Positions 9,270 to 18,754 of a stretch of 64,000 bases of DNA are shown piece after piece; positions within the stretch are counted from its first letter, which is position 1; each line of letters begins with the position of its first letter. Made by a program: the position numbers and the translations under genes. Under the pieces are notes generated by a model. That model was not told the origin of the DNA and did no database searches. It worked only from the letters and a program-made list of their open reading frames with translations. This DNA is from an uncultured Collinsella sp. (GTDB lineage: Bacteria > Actinomycetota > Coriobacteriia > Coriobacteriales > Coriobacteriaceae). The stretch is from the NCBI GenBank assembly GCA_937950325.1, contig CALFDJ010000035.1:9124-73123 (forward strand). The letters run 5' to 3'.

Positions 9270-10175
9270 ATGTCCGATTCCGTTGACACGACGGTCGATA
9301 CGACCTCGTCGCGCGAGCGCATCAAGCGTGCCCTTTCCCACGGCAAGAAGGGCCGCATCAACAAGGACCTGTCCAACAAGATCATGCTTGGCGTGTTTCG
9401 TGCCGCTGCCTACATCACCACGCTGGTGCTGGTCGCTATCATCGCCTACGTGGTCATCAACGGCCTGCCACATATCTCGCTCGACTTTATCTTCGGTTGG
9501 CCCCAAGGCGTCAACGCCGAGGGCGGAATTTGGCCCACGATCGTCTCGACCGTCTACGTGACGGCGCTCGCCATGCTTATCTGCACGCCGATCGCTGTGC
9601 TGGCAGCCGTCTATCTGGCCGAGTACGCCAAGCAGGGCAAGGTCGTCGAGCTCATTCGCTACGCTGCTGACGCTTTGGCCTCGGTGCCCTCCATCGTTAT
9701 GGGCCTGTTTGGCTACGCCTTGTTTGTCGAGGCCATGGGCCTGGGCCTTTCGATGGTCTCGGCCGCCCTGGCACTCGCGCTCTTGATGCTTCCCATCGTC
9801 ATGCGTACCACCGAAGAGGCCATTCGCGCCGTTCCGCGCTATATCCGCTGGGGCGCATATGGCCTGGGCGCCACCAAGTGGCAGGTTGTCTCCAAGATCG
9901 TGCTTCCTTCTGCCTTTGGCCGTATTGCCACGGGCATCGTTCTCGCCATCGGCCGTGCCATCGGCGAGACCGCGGTGGTGCTCTATACCATGGGGCAGGC
10001 CATCAATCTACCTATTTCGCCGCTCGATTCCGGCCGCCCCATGACGGTTCACCTGTATCTGCTTGCCAACGACGGCATCAACATGAACGCAGCCTACGGC
10101 ACCGCGCTCTTGCTGATGGTGATCATTCTGGCCTTCAACCTGTTTGCGCGCTTCCTGTCGCGCAAGCGTCGCTAG
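9270..10175 (+). CDS. pstA: PstA, phosphate ABC transporter permease
   Basis: 301 residues with six predicted membrane segments. The conserved permease loop WGAYGLGATKWQVVSKIVLP (about residue 190) and GRAIGETAVVLYTMGQAINLP identify PstA. The gene starts 3 nt after pstC and precedes pstB by 12 nt, all in one unit. Residues 1-35 are a hydrophilic cytoplasmic N-terminus rich in Thr, Ser, Lys and Arg. Confidence 0.94.
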   Translation: MSDSVDTTVDTTSSRERIKRALSHGKKGRINKDLSNKIMLGVFRAAAYITTLVLVAIIAYVVINGLPHISLDFIFGWPQGVNAEGGIWPTIVSTVYVTALAMLICTPIAVLAAVYLAEYAKQGKVVELIRYAADALASVPSIVMGLFGYALFVEAMGLGLSMVSAALALALLMLPIVMRTTEEAIRAVPRYIRWGAYGLGATKWQVVSKIVLPSAFGRIATGIVLAIGRAIGETAVVLYTMGQAINLPISPLDSGRPMTVHLYLLANDGINMNAAYGTALLLMVIILAFNLFARFLSRKRR

Positions 10176-10187
10176 TTAAGGAGTCCC

Positions 10188-10991
<804 letters not shown>

Positions 10992-11083
10992 TCGGTGCGA
11001 CTAGTCCCAAGCCGATCGGATCTGGTCCGGTGCGTATTCACTGTGCGGGCGGCATGACCGCACCCAACTGATTGGAGTGAACC

Positions 11084-11941
11084 ATGCGCAAACTGTTTTC
11101 CCGTCAGCTCATCGAGGCCCGTCACGAGATGCTGAGCATCTACGAGGCCGTCGATCTGGCCCTCCACGATGCCGTGAAGGCCTATGTGACCGACGACCAC
11201 AAGCTCGCCACCAAGACCAAGAAGCGCACGCTTTCGATTGACGCACGCTGCGCCAACCTGGAGGCCGTCTGCTACAACCTGATTGCCACGCAGTCGCCGG
11301 TCGCCTCCGACTTCCGCTTGCTGCAGACGATCATCTACGTCGACTTTAACCTGCAGCGCATGACCGATAAGGTTCGCCAGATTTGCCGCGCCACGCGTCA
11401 TATGATCAAGGCCGACATCTCGCTGCCCAAGGAGCTTGTCGGCACGGTCGAGGCCGAGGCTGAGGCCGTCTACCAGGTGCTGGGCTCTTCGCTTTCTGCG
11501 CTCGTCACCAACGACATGTCCATCATCTGCAACTTGGCCGTCGAGGACGAGCCAGTGCACGCCGCCTACGAGAAGTTCTTCCGCACCTTTAACCGCATGG
11601 ACACGGGCGATTTTATGGACGACGACAGCAACTATGACGACCTGCGCCGCGCCATCATGGTATCGCGCTATCTCGATCGCATCGCCTCGATTTCCATCGA
11701 TGCCGCCTGCCGTCTGACCTTCCTGTTGACCGGACAGCGTATGACTGCCGGTGATATCGCCTGCACTGATGAGGATGAGCTCGAGAGCATGCGCGTGCCT
11801 TCGGGCGAGGGTGTTATCATGAGGCCCGCCGTCGATGCACGCTACGTTGCCAAGGTGCCCGTTAACGAGGTCAGCGAGGGTCTTCGCTACCTGCTCGATC
11901 ATCTTGAGGATGAGGACGATGGCGAGGACGACGAGGAGTAA
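11084..11941 (+). CDS. phoU: PhoU, phosphate signalling regulator
   Basis: 285 residues, longer than the usual ~220. Two PhoU three-helix repeats are recognisable (RQLIEARHEMLSIYEAVDLA... and a second around YEKFFRTFNRMD...DDLRRAIMVSRYLDRIA) with the acidic metal-binding positions of the family. The last ~65 residues are an extra extension ending in an Asp/Glu-only stretch. PhoU couples the Pst transporter to a two-component sensor to repress phosphate-starvation genes; no sensor kinase is in the window. It is the last gene of the pst unit. Confidence 0.9.
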   Translation: MRKLFSRQLIEARHEMLSIYEAVDLALHDAVKAYVTDDHKLATKTKKRTLSIDARCANLEAVCYNLIATQSPVASDFRLLQTIIYVDFNLQRMTDKVRQICRATRHMIKADISLPKELVGTVEAEAEAVYQVLGSSLSALVTNDMSIICNLAVEDEPVHAAYEKFFRTFNRMDTGDFMDDDSNYDDLRRAIMVSRYLDRIASISIDAACRLTFLLTGQRMTAGDIACTDEDELESMRVPSGEGVIMRPAVDARYVAKVPVNEVSEGLRYLLDHLEDEDDGEDDEE

Positions 11942-11978
11942 GTAACCCCGTTCGTCGAAAGATTGTAAATACCTAAGT

Positions 11979-12010
11979 GAGCGCGGCCTTGCACATGCGG
12001 GGCCGCGCTC
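11979..12010 (+). terminator. Hairpin after phoU, probable terminator
   Basis: GAGCGCGGCC and GGCCGCGCTC form a perfect 10-bp stem with a 12-nt loop 37 nt after phoU. The following sequence (TTGCGTT) is only weakly T-rich, so termination is likely but may be inefficient. Confidence 0.6.
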
Positions 12011-12060
12011 TTGCGTTAGCATGGGACTACTTGTTTGGCTGTCAGCGGAGGCGATTGGCA

Positions 12061-12798
12061 ATGGATAACTATTTGGACTTGATGCGCGCTCGCCGCGAGC
12101 AGATTCTGGAACGTTTTTATGCGGCGCTCGATCGCGCGGGCCGTCCCCACGACGCCGCGCGCCTCATTGCCGTGTCCAAGACCGTTGGTGTCGATGAGAC
12201 CGTTGCCGCCATCCAGGCGGGGTATCGCCATTTTGCCGAGAATCGCCCGCAGGAGCTGGTTCGCAAGCTCACAGGTTTGGCGGAGCATCCGGAGCTGCCC
12301 GAGGTGCGCTTCGATATGATCGGCAACCTGCAGACCAATAAGATCAATGCGGTGCTGGGCTCAGCCGAGCTGATTCACTCGGTGGGTTCGCTGCATCTGG
12401 CGCAGGCGATCTCGAGCCGTGCTGTCCGCAAGATTGAGGCAGGCGAACTCGCCGGCCCCCAGCGTGTGCTCATTGAGGTCAATGTGAGTGGTGAGGAGTC
12501 GAAGGGAGGCTTTTCGCCCGATGAGATTCGCGCCGCCGCGGGTGAGCTTGCGGAACTTGAGGGAATTTGCGTACAGGGGCTTATGACTATGGCGCCCCGG
12601 GGGAATAAGGATGTGGCACGCCGCACCTTTGCGGGGCTTCGTGAGCTGAGGGATGAGCTGGAGGCGGCGCATCCCGATTTGAACCTGCCTGAGCTTTCCT
12701 GCGGCATGAGCGAAGACTTTGAGCCTGCCCTTGAGGAGGGCTCTACGCTCGTTCGCCTGGGCAGGGTAGTATTTAGCCCGGAGTTTGCAGTAAAATAA
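12061..12798 (+). CDS. yggS: YggS/PLPBP family pyridoxal-phosphate homeostasis protein
   Basis: 245 residues, a PLP-binding TIM barrel. LIAVSKTVGVDE near residue 37 supplies the PLP lysine, followed by FAENRPQEL, FDMIGNLQTNK, IEVNVSGEESKGGF, GLMTMAP and the C-terminal SCGMSEDFEPALEEGSTLVRLGR, all in family order. The protein has no known enzymatic turnover and buffers vitamin B6 and amino-acid pools. GGAGG precedes the ATG at 12061. It is a standard neighbour of sepF and divIVA in Gram-positive bacteria. Confidence 0.93.
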   Translation: MDNYLDLMRARREQILERFYAALDRAGRPHDAARLIAVSKTVGVDETVAAIQAGYRHFAENRPQELVRKLTGLAEHPELPEVRFDMIGNLQTNKINAVLGSAELIHSVGSLHLAQAISSRAVRKIEAGELAGPQRVLIEVNVSGEESKGGFSPDEIRAAAGELAELEGICVQGLMTMAPRGNKDVARRTFAGLRELRDELEAAHPDLNLPELSCGMSEDFEPALEEGSTLVRLGRVVFSPEFAVK

Positions 12799-12858
12799 GG
12801 CTCTGAAGTGCGCACTGATTATCGGGGCGCCTGCACTAAACCGCGAGAGGACACAACC

Positions 12859-13581
12859 ATGGGCTTCCTTGACGAGATTAAAAATAAGATGCACCTGGGC
12901 GGCCAGCAGGGTTACGACCAGGGTTATGGCCAGGACGACGACTACGGCTACGATGATGGCTATGACGATGGCTATCAGGGCAACGGCTACAGCGGTGCTT
13001 CGGGCGAGGGCTTCTACACCCAAGACGAGCCGAGCAACGGCCTGCTTGGTCAGACGCGCCGTGGTGAAGCTGAGTCGGTTGCCGTGTATACACGCTCCGG
13101 GCAGCTGGTCGGCGATGACTCCCGCCATGCCACGACGTATAACCCGCCTTCGCGCTCGCAGGACAGTGTTGCGAGCGGTTATCGTCCTGGTGCCTATGAC
13201 ACGCCGTCGAGCTACGCCGAGAATACCCGCGCCCGTGCCGCCGCTGCACCCGCGCCTGCACCGAGCGATGCCTCGGCCTATGCGAGCAATATCATCAACG
13301 CCACGCCGCAGCTGCCGGCCTATGTCCTGCGCCCCGAGAGCTATGACGACGTGGAGACCGTGGTGCGCCGCGTTCGCACCAAGCAGCCTGTCGCACTGAT
13401 TTTTGTGGGCGTACGCACCGAAGTTGCCAAGCGCGTCTTGGACTTCTCTTACGGCTTTGCCTGCGGTCTGGGTGCCACGGTCAAGGAGGTGGGCGACCGC
13501 GTGTTCATGGTGCTGCCCGCCGGTTGCGAGGTCAAAGATTCCGATCTCAAGAAGCTTCGTGCCGACGGCTACCTTAAGTAA
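12859..13581 (+). CDS. sepF: SepF, FtsZ-associated division protein
   Basis: 240 residues. The N-terminus MGFLDEIKNKMHLG is the amphipathic membrane-binding helix of SepF. A ~145-residue disordered linker follows, rich in Gly, Tyr, Asp and then Ala/Pro. The C-terminal SepF domain (about residues 153-240) starts LPAYVLRPESYDDVETVVRRV and contains VALIFVGVRTEVAKRVLDFSYGFACGL. It dimerises, binds the FtsZ tail and anchors the Z-ring in bacteria without FtsA. The ATG at 12859 follows GAGAGGA. Confidence 0.93.
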   Translation: MGFLDEIKNKMHLGGQQGYDQGYGQDDDYGYDDGYDDGYQGNGYSGASGEGFYTQDEPSNGLLGQTRRGEAESVAVYTRSGQLVGDDSRHATTYNPPSRSQDSVASGYRPGAYDTPSSYAENTRARAAAAPAPAPSDASAYASNIINATPQLPAYVLRPESYDDVETVVRRVRTKQPVALIFVGVRTEVAKRVLDFSYGFACGLGATVKEVGDRVFMVLPAGCEVKDSDLKKLRADGYLK

Positions 13582-13602
13582 AGACAAGACGAGGAGATTC
13601 CC

Positions 13603-13884
13603 ATCAACATCTACACTATCGTCCAGCTGGTCAACACGCTGTTCAACTTCTATTCCACGCTCATTGTCGTCTACTGCTTTATGACGTGGATTCCCATGAA
13701 GCAGGGTGGTTTGCTTCAGGATATTGCCGCGGTGCTTGATAGCGTGTGCGGTCCGTGGCTCAACCTGTTCCGTCGTTTCATCCCGCCGATGGGCGGTATC
13801 GATTTTTCGCCGGTCGTTGCGATTATTGCGTTGCAGTTGGTGCAGAGGCTGGTTCTGCAGCTTCTTATAGGTATACTCGTGTAG
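13603..13884 (+). CDS. yggT: YggT family membrane protein, apparent ATC start
   Basis: A 94-residue YggT protein with two predicted hydrophobic helices (about residues 5-30 and 65-93) and the family middle PMKQGGLLQDIAAVLDSVCGPWLNLFRRFIPPMGGIDFSP (seen in pieces). The frame is open from 13582, but between the upstream stop and the ATG at 13681 there is no ATG, GTG or TTG. Starting at 13681 would delete the first helix. GAGGAG at 13591-13596 is placed exactly for initiation at ATC 13603, giving an N-terminus reading (M)NIYTIVQLVN, as expected for the family. Either this is a true AUC start or a base change has altered the start codon. Position between sepF and divIVA is standard. Confidence 0.85.
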   Translation: MNIYTIVQLVNTLFNFYSTLIVVYCFMTWIPMKQGGLLQDIAAVLDSVCGPWLNLFRRFIPPMGGIDFSPVVAIIALQLVQRLVLQLLIGILV

Positions 13885-13945
13885 AACTGACTTAGTAACT
13901 TACGTCGGGCGTGTAGCGCCGAGGCGATGAAAAAGGAGACTTGTT

Positions 13946-14620
13946 ATGGCTATTACCCCTGCAGACATCCAGGCTCAGACTTTCTCTGAGGCCAAGCGTG
14001 GCTACGATCCTGCCGAGGTCGACGTCTTCTTGGAGACGCTGTCCTCCGAGGTTGACGCTATGCTCGCTAAGATTGTCGACCTTAAGGGTCGTCTGACTGC
14101 TACCGAGCAGCAGCTTGCCGATGCGCAGGCTCAGCTTGCCCAGGCTCAGGATGCCCCCGCCCAGGCCGTTCCTGCCGCCCCCGTGGCTGCTCCCGCCCCT
14201 GACTTCTCCGCTCAGGAGCGCCAGATTTCCGCTGCCCTGATCGCTGCCCAGCAGACCGCTGAGACCATCGTTAACGATGCCAACGAGAACGCTGAGCGTA
14301 TCCGCAACGAGGCCGACGCCAAGGCACGCGAGGTTATCCGCCAGGCTCTGACCGAGAAGCAGGCCGAGCTCGAGGAGATCGATCGTCTCAAGGCTTCCCG
14401 TGAGGAGTTCAAGGCCGAGTACCTCAAGCTCATCCAGCACTTCATGGACGATGCCCAGAACTCCTTCCCGGCCGACCTCATGGCCTCTACGCCGGTCGGT
14501 TCCGCCGCTTCTCCTGCGGTGACTGTTCCCGCCGAGCCGCTGCCCGTCGCTGACCCGGTTGTCCCCGTGGCCGATCCTTTCGCTCCGATCGACAACTTCG
14601 CTGCCGACGATCTGGACTAA
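13946..14620 (+). CDS. divIVA: DivIVA/Wag31-type polar growth and septum protein
   Basis: 224 residues. The N-terminal lipid-binding DivIVA domain is clear: ITPADIQAQTFSEAKRGYDP followed by AEVDVFLETLSSEVD. It is followed by coiled-coil (about residues 30-65), an Ala/Pro linker, and a second long coiled-coil (about 90-175). The C-terminus is Pro/Ala/Val-rich and ends in an acidic stretch. It senses negative membrane curvature at poles and septa. AAAAAGGAG precedes the ATG. Confidence 0.92.
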   Translation: MAITPADIQAQTFSEAKRGYDPAEVDVFLETLSSEVDAMLAKIVDLKGRLTATEQQLADAQAQLAQAQDAPAQAVPAAPVAAPAPDFSAQERQISAALIAAQQTAETIVNDANENAERIRNEADAKAREVIRQALTEKQAELEEIDRLKASREEFKAEYLKLIQHFMDDAQNSFPADLMASTPVGSAASPAVTVPAEPLPVADPVVPVADPFAPIDNFAADDLD

Positions 14621-14649
14621 CATTCGGCCTACAATTTAGTGCCTAGAAA

Positions 14650-14676
14650 GGACCCGCAGCTTGCGGGTCCTTTTTT
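14650..14676 (+). terminator. Rho-independent terminator after divIVA
   Basis: GGACCCGCA, loop GCT, TGCGGGTCC and six T residues form a textbook terminator 29 nt downstream of divIVA. Confidence 0.93.
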
Positions 14677-14701
14677 ATGACTATGCAAGGGTGCGCATCA
14701 T

Positions 14702-14740
14702 AAAAAACCGAGCCCTGCACATAGTGGCGCAGAACTCGGC
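14702..14740 (-). terminator. Terminator for the minus-strand nitroreductase
   Basis: Read on the minus strand, CCGAG..CTGC pairs with GCAG..CTCGG around a 10-nt loop, followed by six T residues. It lies 48 nt past the nitroreductase stop and faces the divIVA terminator. Confidence 0.75.
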
Positions 14741-14787
14741 GAACGGGTGAGCGGTCAAGGATAGGTTTTAAGGCATGTCCCAAAAAT

Positions 14788-15318
14788 CTACTTGAGGAGG
14801 AAGTCGGAGAGGGGAATGGTGCGGGCCTCGCGATGCTCGGGATCGGCGATGTGGTCGGCAGGATAGCCACAGACGAGCATGTGATAGGGATAGACGCCCT
14901 TGGGCAGATTGAACTGCTCCTGCGCCACCTCAGGCTTAAAATGGCATACCCAGCACGTTCCCAGGCCCTGCTCGGTGGCCTCCATCATCATCTGATCACA
15001 CACGATTGAGGTGTCGATTTCACTAGAATTCATCTGGTCATACGGGCGCACCCAAGCATCACCGGTAACGCTGCAAATAAGGAAGACAAGCGGAGCGCCA
15101 AAGATAGACTCATCACGAGCAAACCGAGGCTGACAAGCAGCTGCCTTCTCCAGAAGCTCAGGCGTATCCAACACCATCACACGGGTTGGATGATTATTAC
15201 AAGCAGAAGGAGCAATACGCCCAGCCTCAACAATGGCATCCACCACAGCCTGCTCCACAGCCCGATCTTCAAACTCACGACAAGAATACCGACCCCGAGC
15301 CAGATCCAAATAAGACAT
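14788..15318 (-). CDS. Nitroreductase family FMN oxidoreductase
   Basis: 176 residues. The N-terminus YLDLARGRYSCREFEDRAV is the classic nitroreductase R-x-S-x-R-x-F phosphate-binding motif for FMN, followed by IVEAGRIAPSACNNHP and the C-terminal GLGTCWVCHF segment. Enzymes of this fold use NAD(P)H to reduce nitro groups, quinones or flavins; the substrate cannot be inferred. GGAGGG before the ATG at 15318 defines the start; upstream in-frame codons would add 22 hydrophobic residues without a site. It has its own long leader (15319-15503). Confidence 0.9.
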   Translation of the reverse strand: MSYLDLARGRYSCREFEDRAVEQAVVDAIVEAGRIAPSACNNHPTRVMVLDTPELLEKAAACQPRFARDESIFGAPLVFLICSVTGDAWVRPYDQMNSSEIDTSIVCDQMMMEATEQGLGTCWVCHFKPEVAQEQFNLPKGVYPYHMLVCGYPADHIADPEHREARTIPLSDFLLK

Positions 15319-15503
15319 ACGAGCCCTCCAACAATTAAAAATCAAACAAACCCAAAGTAACCCAAACAGTACCCAAAGCAGCAATCGGCCAAACGCTCAT
15401 CAAGGGCCAAAGTGTCCGAACGGATACCAAAGGTCCCTTCAGCCAAACCCCCCCATTGCGCTAAACCTATCAGCCAAAGTTCCCAATGGTGGTGCATAAG
15501 GGA

Positions 15504-15582
15504 GCGGGCCCGGCCACTAATAACCTTTTGAACGACTCTGCTTGCAGCCGGAGTGAAAAAGGTTATTAGTGGCCGGGCCCGC
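15504..15582. repeat. 26-bp perfect inverted repeat (long hairpin)
   Basis: Arms at 15504-15529 and 15557-15582 are exact reverse complements, separated by 27 nt. The arms read GCGGGCCCGGCC then ACTAATAACCTTTT. The element lies between the minus-strand DUF47 gene and the nitroreductase leader. On the minus strand the hairpin would end the DUF47 transcript, although the right arm ends without a T-run. It resembles other intergenic palindromes in this window in layout but not in sequence. Confidence 0.8.
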
Positions 15583-15606
15583 GACCGGTGGGACATGTAC
15601 CCCCAA

Positions 15607-16230
15607 TTAACTGTTCTTCATGACAATCGAATCCACAACATCGGCCACATTCTCACAGCAGTCAGCGCAGTACTCCAGGAAGGCGTACACGTCACGCCAG
15701 GCGATGACCTCGAGCGGGTCCTTGCCGTTAACGTGCAGGTTGCGCATGGCGTTGATATAGAGCTCGTCGGCTTCGGACTCGATGGTGTTGATCTGGATGA
15801 CGAGTTCGCGCAGGGTCTTGGACTTGCGGTAGTTGGGCAGCTCGACCATCAGGTCTTTCATGGCGCGGCAGGCGTCAGTCACCTTGTGGGCGATGACGAT
15901 GGCGTCGGGATGGATGCTCTGGATGTTGGTGAAGTAGACGCGCTGCACGACGCCCTCGATGCGGTCGAGTACGGTGTCGAGTGAGCAGCTCATCAGATCC
16001 AGATCCTCGCGCTCGAGCGGGGTGATAAAGGCGGTGAGCAAGGCGTCTTCGAGCTCATGGTGCTTCTTGTCGGCCGCATGCTCAATCGCATGCATCTTAT
16101 CGAGCATGTCGTGGATCTGCGCGGGGTCAAAGTTCTCAAAAATCTTGGTGAGCAGCTCGGCTGCCTGAACGGCGAGGTCGGCGCAGGCAACGTAGTTATC
16201 AAAGTAGAACGAATCGGGTTTCTTTGCCAT
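15607..16230 (-). CDS. DUF47/PhoU-like phosphate transport accessory protein
   Basis: 207 residues, all-helical, matching the DUF47 (YkaA/Pit accessory) family: a conserved H-x-x-E-x-x-A-D-x-x-x-H pattern (IEHAADKKHHELEDALLTAFITPLEREDL) and a second E-x-x-A-D in the C-terminal half (TIESEADELYINAMRNL) form the metal-binding helices of PhoU-like folds. In other bacteria this gene is paired with a PiT transporter and tunes its activity, exactly as here: pit is immediately upstream (67 nt). GAAAGGA precedes the ATG. Confidence 0.9.
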   Translation of the reverse strand: MAKKPDSFYFDNYVACADLAVQAAELLTKIFENFDPAQIHDMLDKMHAIEHAADKKHHELEDALLTAFITPLEREDLDLMSCSLDTVLDRIEGVVQRVYFTNIQSIHPDAIVIAHKVTDACRAMKDLMVELPNYRKSKTLRELVIQINTIESEADELYINAMRNLHVNGKDPLEVIAWRDVYAFLEYCADCCENVADVVDSIVMKNS

Positions 16231-16297
16231 GGGTGGGTCCTTTCGAGGCGAAGACGGGTGGGCGAAGTGTTGCGGTCCGGATGGACGCTCGGTTTGA

Positions 16298-17347
16298 TTA
16301 GAGGAACATCATGAACAGCTTGGCCATGACAAAGCTGATGAGTCCGCAGGCAGGGAAGGTGAAGAACCAGGTGAACATCATGTCCTTGACGACGCCGAAG
16401 TTGATGGCCGAGAGGCGCTTGACGGCACCGACGCCCATGATGGCGCAGGTCTTGATGTGTGTGGAGGACACGGGGATGCCGGTAAGGGTGGCAAGCAGCA
16501 GGTTCGCGGCGCCCGCCAGGTCGGCGGAGAAGCCCTGGTACTTTTCGAGCTTGACCATGCTCTGGCCGACGGACTTGATGATGCGCTCGCCGCCCACGCT
16601 GGTGCCGATGCCCATAGTGGCCGAGCACAGCAGCATAATCCAGATGGGGATGCCTGCATCGCCGACGCTCGTCTGGCCGCTGGCAAAGGCCACGCCTAAA
16701 AAGAGCACGCCGATGAACTTCTGTCCATCCTGCGCGCCGTGCATAAAGCTCATGGCCGCGGCGCTCGCGATCTGAGCGTATTTAAAGAAGACATTGGCAC
16801 GTCGCCTGTTGGCGGCGGCGAAAAGAATCGAGACGAGCTTGCACAGGACCCAGCCCATGACAAAGCCCAGGCCTATGGAGAGCGCCAAGCCGTAGATGAC
16901 CTTCATCCACTCGTGGACGTTGACGCTGCTCGCACCGCCGAGGGCGATGGCGGCACCGGTCAGGCCGGCGATAAGGCTGTGGCTTTGCGAGGTGGGGATG
17001 CCAAAACGCGACGCTGTGGCGCCGTAGACGACGATGGAGAACAGCGCCGCGCATAGGCAGGCGAGCGCCATGGTGCTGTTTCCGCCAAAGTCGACGATAT
17101 GTGAGATGGTGTTGGCGACGCTCGCGTTAAAGTGCGTCATGATGAGCACGCCGAGGAAGTTGAATGCGGCGCTCATGAGAATGGCGGCGCGGGCGGGCAT
17201 GCAACGCGTAGTGACGCAGGTCGCGATGGCGTTGGGCGCGTCGGTCCATCCATTGACGAAGATGGCGCCCAACGCGAGGATCACGGTGACGGCAAGGACT
17301 GGGTTCGACACAATTTGGCCGAGGAAGGTTGAGAACGTTACGTCCAT
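16298..17347 (-). CDS. pit: PiT family inorganic phosphate transporter
   Basis: 349 residues with about ten membrane segments. The duplicated PiT signature is present: ALGAIFVNGWTDAPNAIATCV near the N-terminus and FMHGAQDGQKFIGV in the second half (normally GxNDxxN/GxNDxxK; here the second reads GAQDGQK, a common variant). GIPTSQSHSLIAG and GIPVSSTHIKTCAIMG are the paired substrate-site motifs. It imports metal-phosphate with H+ or Na+. It is transcribed with the DUF47 gene, and complements the Pst system encoded 5 kb away. Confidence 0.93.
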   Translation of the reverse strand: MDVTFSTFLGQIVSNPVLAVTVILALGAIFVNGWTDAPNAIATCVTTRCMPARAAILMSAAFNFLGVLIMTHFNASVANTISHIVDFGGNSTMALACLCAALFSIVVYGATASRFGIPTSQSHSLIAGLTGAAIALGGASSVNVHEWMKVIYGLALSIGLGFVMGWVLCKLVSILFAAANRRRANVFFKYAQIASAAAMSFMHGAQDGQKFIGVLFLGVAFASGQTSVGDAGIPIWIMLLCSATMGIGTSVGGERIIKSVGQSMVKLEKYQGFSADLAGAANLLLATLTGIPVSSTHIKTCAIMGVGAVKRLSAINFGVVKDMMFTWFFTFPACGLISFVMAKLFMMFL

Positions 17348-17478
17348 ATATGGGCTTTCTCGAAGTTTGCAGACACGTTACAAAAACATGATAAATCGTA
17401 TCACCTCCTGCGGGTCTCTTTACCGAGTTCTGATGGGAGAAGTGAACTTTTTGGCACTAAAATTGAATATTAGCCCTG

Positions 17479-17507
17479 TTGACCGCGGGTGTTCTTTTTG
17501 CTAACAC
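17479..17507 (+). promoter_or_regulatory. Candidate promoter for the 17598 hypothetical gene
   Basis: TTGACC (17479-17484), a 17-nt spacer, then TAACAC (17502-17507) fit a sigma-70-type promoter in the divergent region between pit and the hypothetical gene. The -10 is poor. Confidence 0.35.
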
Positions 17508-17597
17508 GCCATGCGGACACGTGCGATTACTACGACACTCCAAAACCACAGTCTGTTCGCTTTACAACATGCAAACATGCGTTCGATAATAGGAGGC

Positions 17598-17936
17598 ATG
17601 GAATATCGACAGACAGACGGCAAAACTCGGCGCGTGCACAAGCAGTATGTGGACGTCGTGGCCCGCATCCTCGCGGGCGGACAGGTCGTGCCGGTCACCG
17701 TCTGCTGGGTCGACGGCCGTTGTTTTACGATCGACGAAATTATCTCGACCACCGGGTTTGGCCTGATGGTCCACGGCATCCGTACGGCAACATATAAGGT
17801 GCGTTTTGGCGGGCACGCGACCGAGTTGTATCTGGAGGACCAGACGCGCGAGCGGGCAGACGGCTCGCAGGCACACGTGATGCGTTGGTGGGTCTGGGCC
17901 TTTGATCGTACGCTTGAGGGCGAGCGCCGTAGGTAA
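17598..17936 (+). CDS. Hypothetical small beta-rich protein
   Basis: About 112 residues with no family I can name with confidence. The composition suggests a compact soluble domain: a basic N-terminus (TDGKTRRVHKQYVDVVARIL), a central hydrophobic stretch (VVPVTVCWVDGRCFTIDEI), and a C-terminal part with aromatic MRWWVWAFDR. The layout loosely resembles small actinobacterial DUF proteins that start with a basic strand and end in a Trp-rich strand. The start is uncertain: AGGAGG lies only 1-2 nt before the ATG at 17598, and the ATG at 17577 lies upstream of it. No obvious operon partner. Confidence 0.65.
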   Translation: MEYRQTDGKTRRVHKQYVDVVARILAGGQVVPVTVCWVDGRCFTIDEIISTTGFGLMVHGIRTATYKVRFGGHATELYLEDQTRERADGSQAHVMRWWVWAFDRTLEGERRR

Positions 17937-18015
17937 GGACGTACGGCATTCGGGTACAATGACAGGAATCTTGTCAGCTACTGCGCTGTCGCGGCGCTTT
18001 TGAAAGGACGAAATT

Positions 18016-18711
18016 ATGAACGATATTCAGGGCTATCAGAACGGCCCCATCGAAACCGGCGCAAGCCGTGCCAAGGAGATGTCGCCGCGTGCGTATAATC
18101 TTGCCATGTCTGCCCTGATCTTTTTGGGCTTTTGCGCCATGGGCGTCGGTGCTTACTTTACGAGCACCATGTCGTTTGCGCGCATGATGATGAGCGGCGC
18201 CGCTTTGCCGCTGGTCTTTGGCTCATTTATTTTGACCATCGTCGGCATGGTCATGATGTCGGCCGCCGCCAGCAAGCAGTCCGTGGGCCTGTCCCTTGTG
18301 GGCTACGTAATCTTTGCGAGCACCTTTGGCCTGACCGCGTCGTTTGGCCTTGCCAACTACGACCTGCCCACCATCAACACTGCCTTTATCGCCACGGCCG
18401 CCATCACCTTTGTCTTTGGCGCCTTGGGCGTGACGTTCCCCAAGTTTTTCCAGCGCGTATATGGCATCGGTTTTGGCATTCTGCTCGCCACTATTCTGGT
18501 TGAGATCGTGCTGATGTTCATGGGCGTCTCGCAGACCATCACCGACCTGATCGTAATCGTGGTGTTCGCCGGCTTTATTGGCTACGACACCTATGTTGCC
18601 ACGACGGTGCCGCCTACGCTGCCCAACGCCGTGCTCATGGCGTCCAATCTGTTCGTGGACATTATCAACGTGTTCCTGCGCATCCTGAACATCCTTGGCC
18701 GTCGCGACTAG
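18016..18711 (+). CDS. Bax inhibitor-1/YccA (TMBIM) family membrane protein
   Basis: 231 residues with seven predicted membrane segments following a short hydrophilic N-terminus. The conserved end FIGYDTYVATT (Asp in helix 6-7, part of the pH-sensing pair in BsYetJ) and FVDIINVFLRILNILGRRD match the family. Bacterial members are pH-gated calcium leak channels, and E. coli YccA modulates FtsH. GAAAGGA precedes the ATG. Confidence 0.9.
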   Translation: MNDIQGYQNGPIETGASRAKEMSPRAYNLAMSALIFLGFCAMGVGAYFTSTMSFARMMMSGAALPLVFGSFILTIVGMVMMSAAASKQSVGLSLVGYVIFASTFGLTASFGLANYDLPTINTAFIATAAITFVFGALGVTFPKFFQRVYGIGFGILLATILVEIVLMFMGVSQTITDLIVIVVFAGFIGYDTYVATTVPPTLPNAVLMASNLFVDIINVFLRILNILGRRD

Positions 18712-18754
18712 TGGCGAATTGCGGCGGTGCTTGCCGTGCGTGTAAATCGATGCG

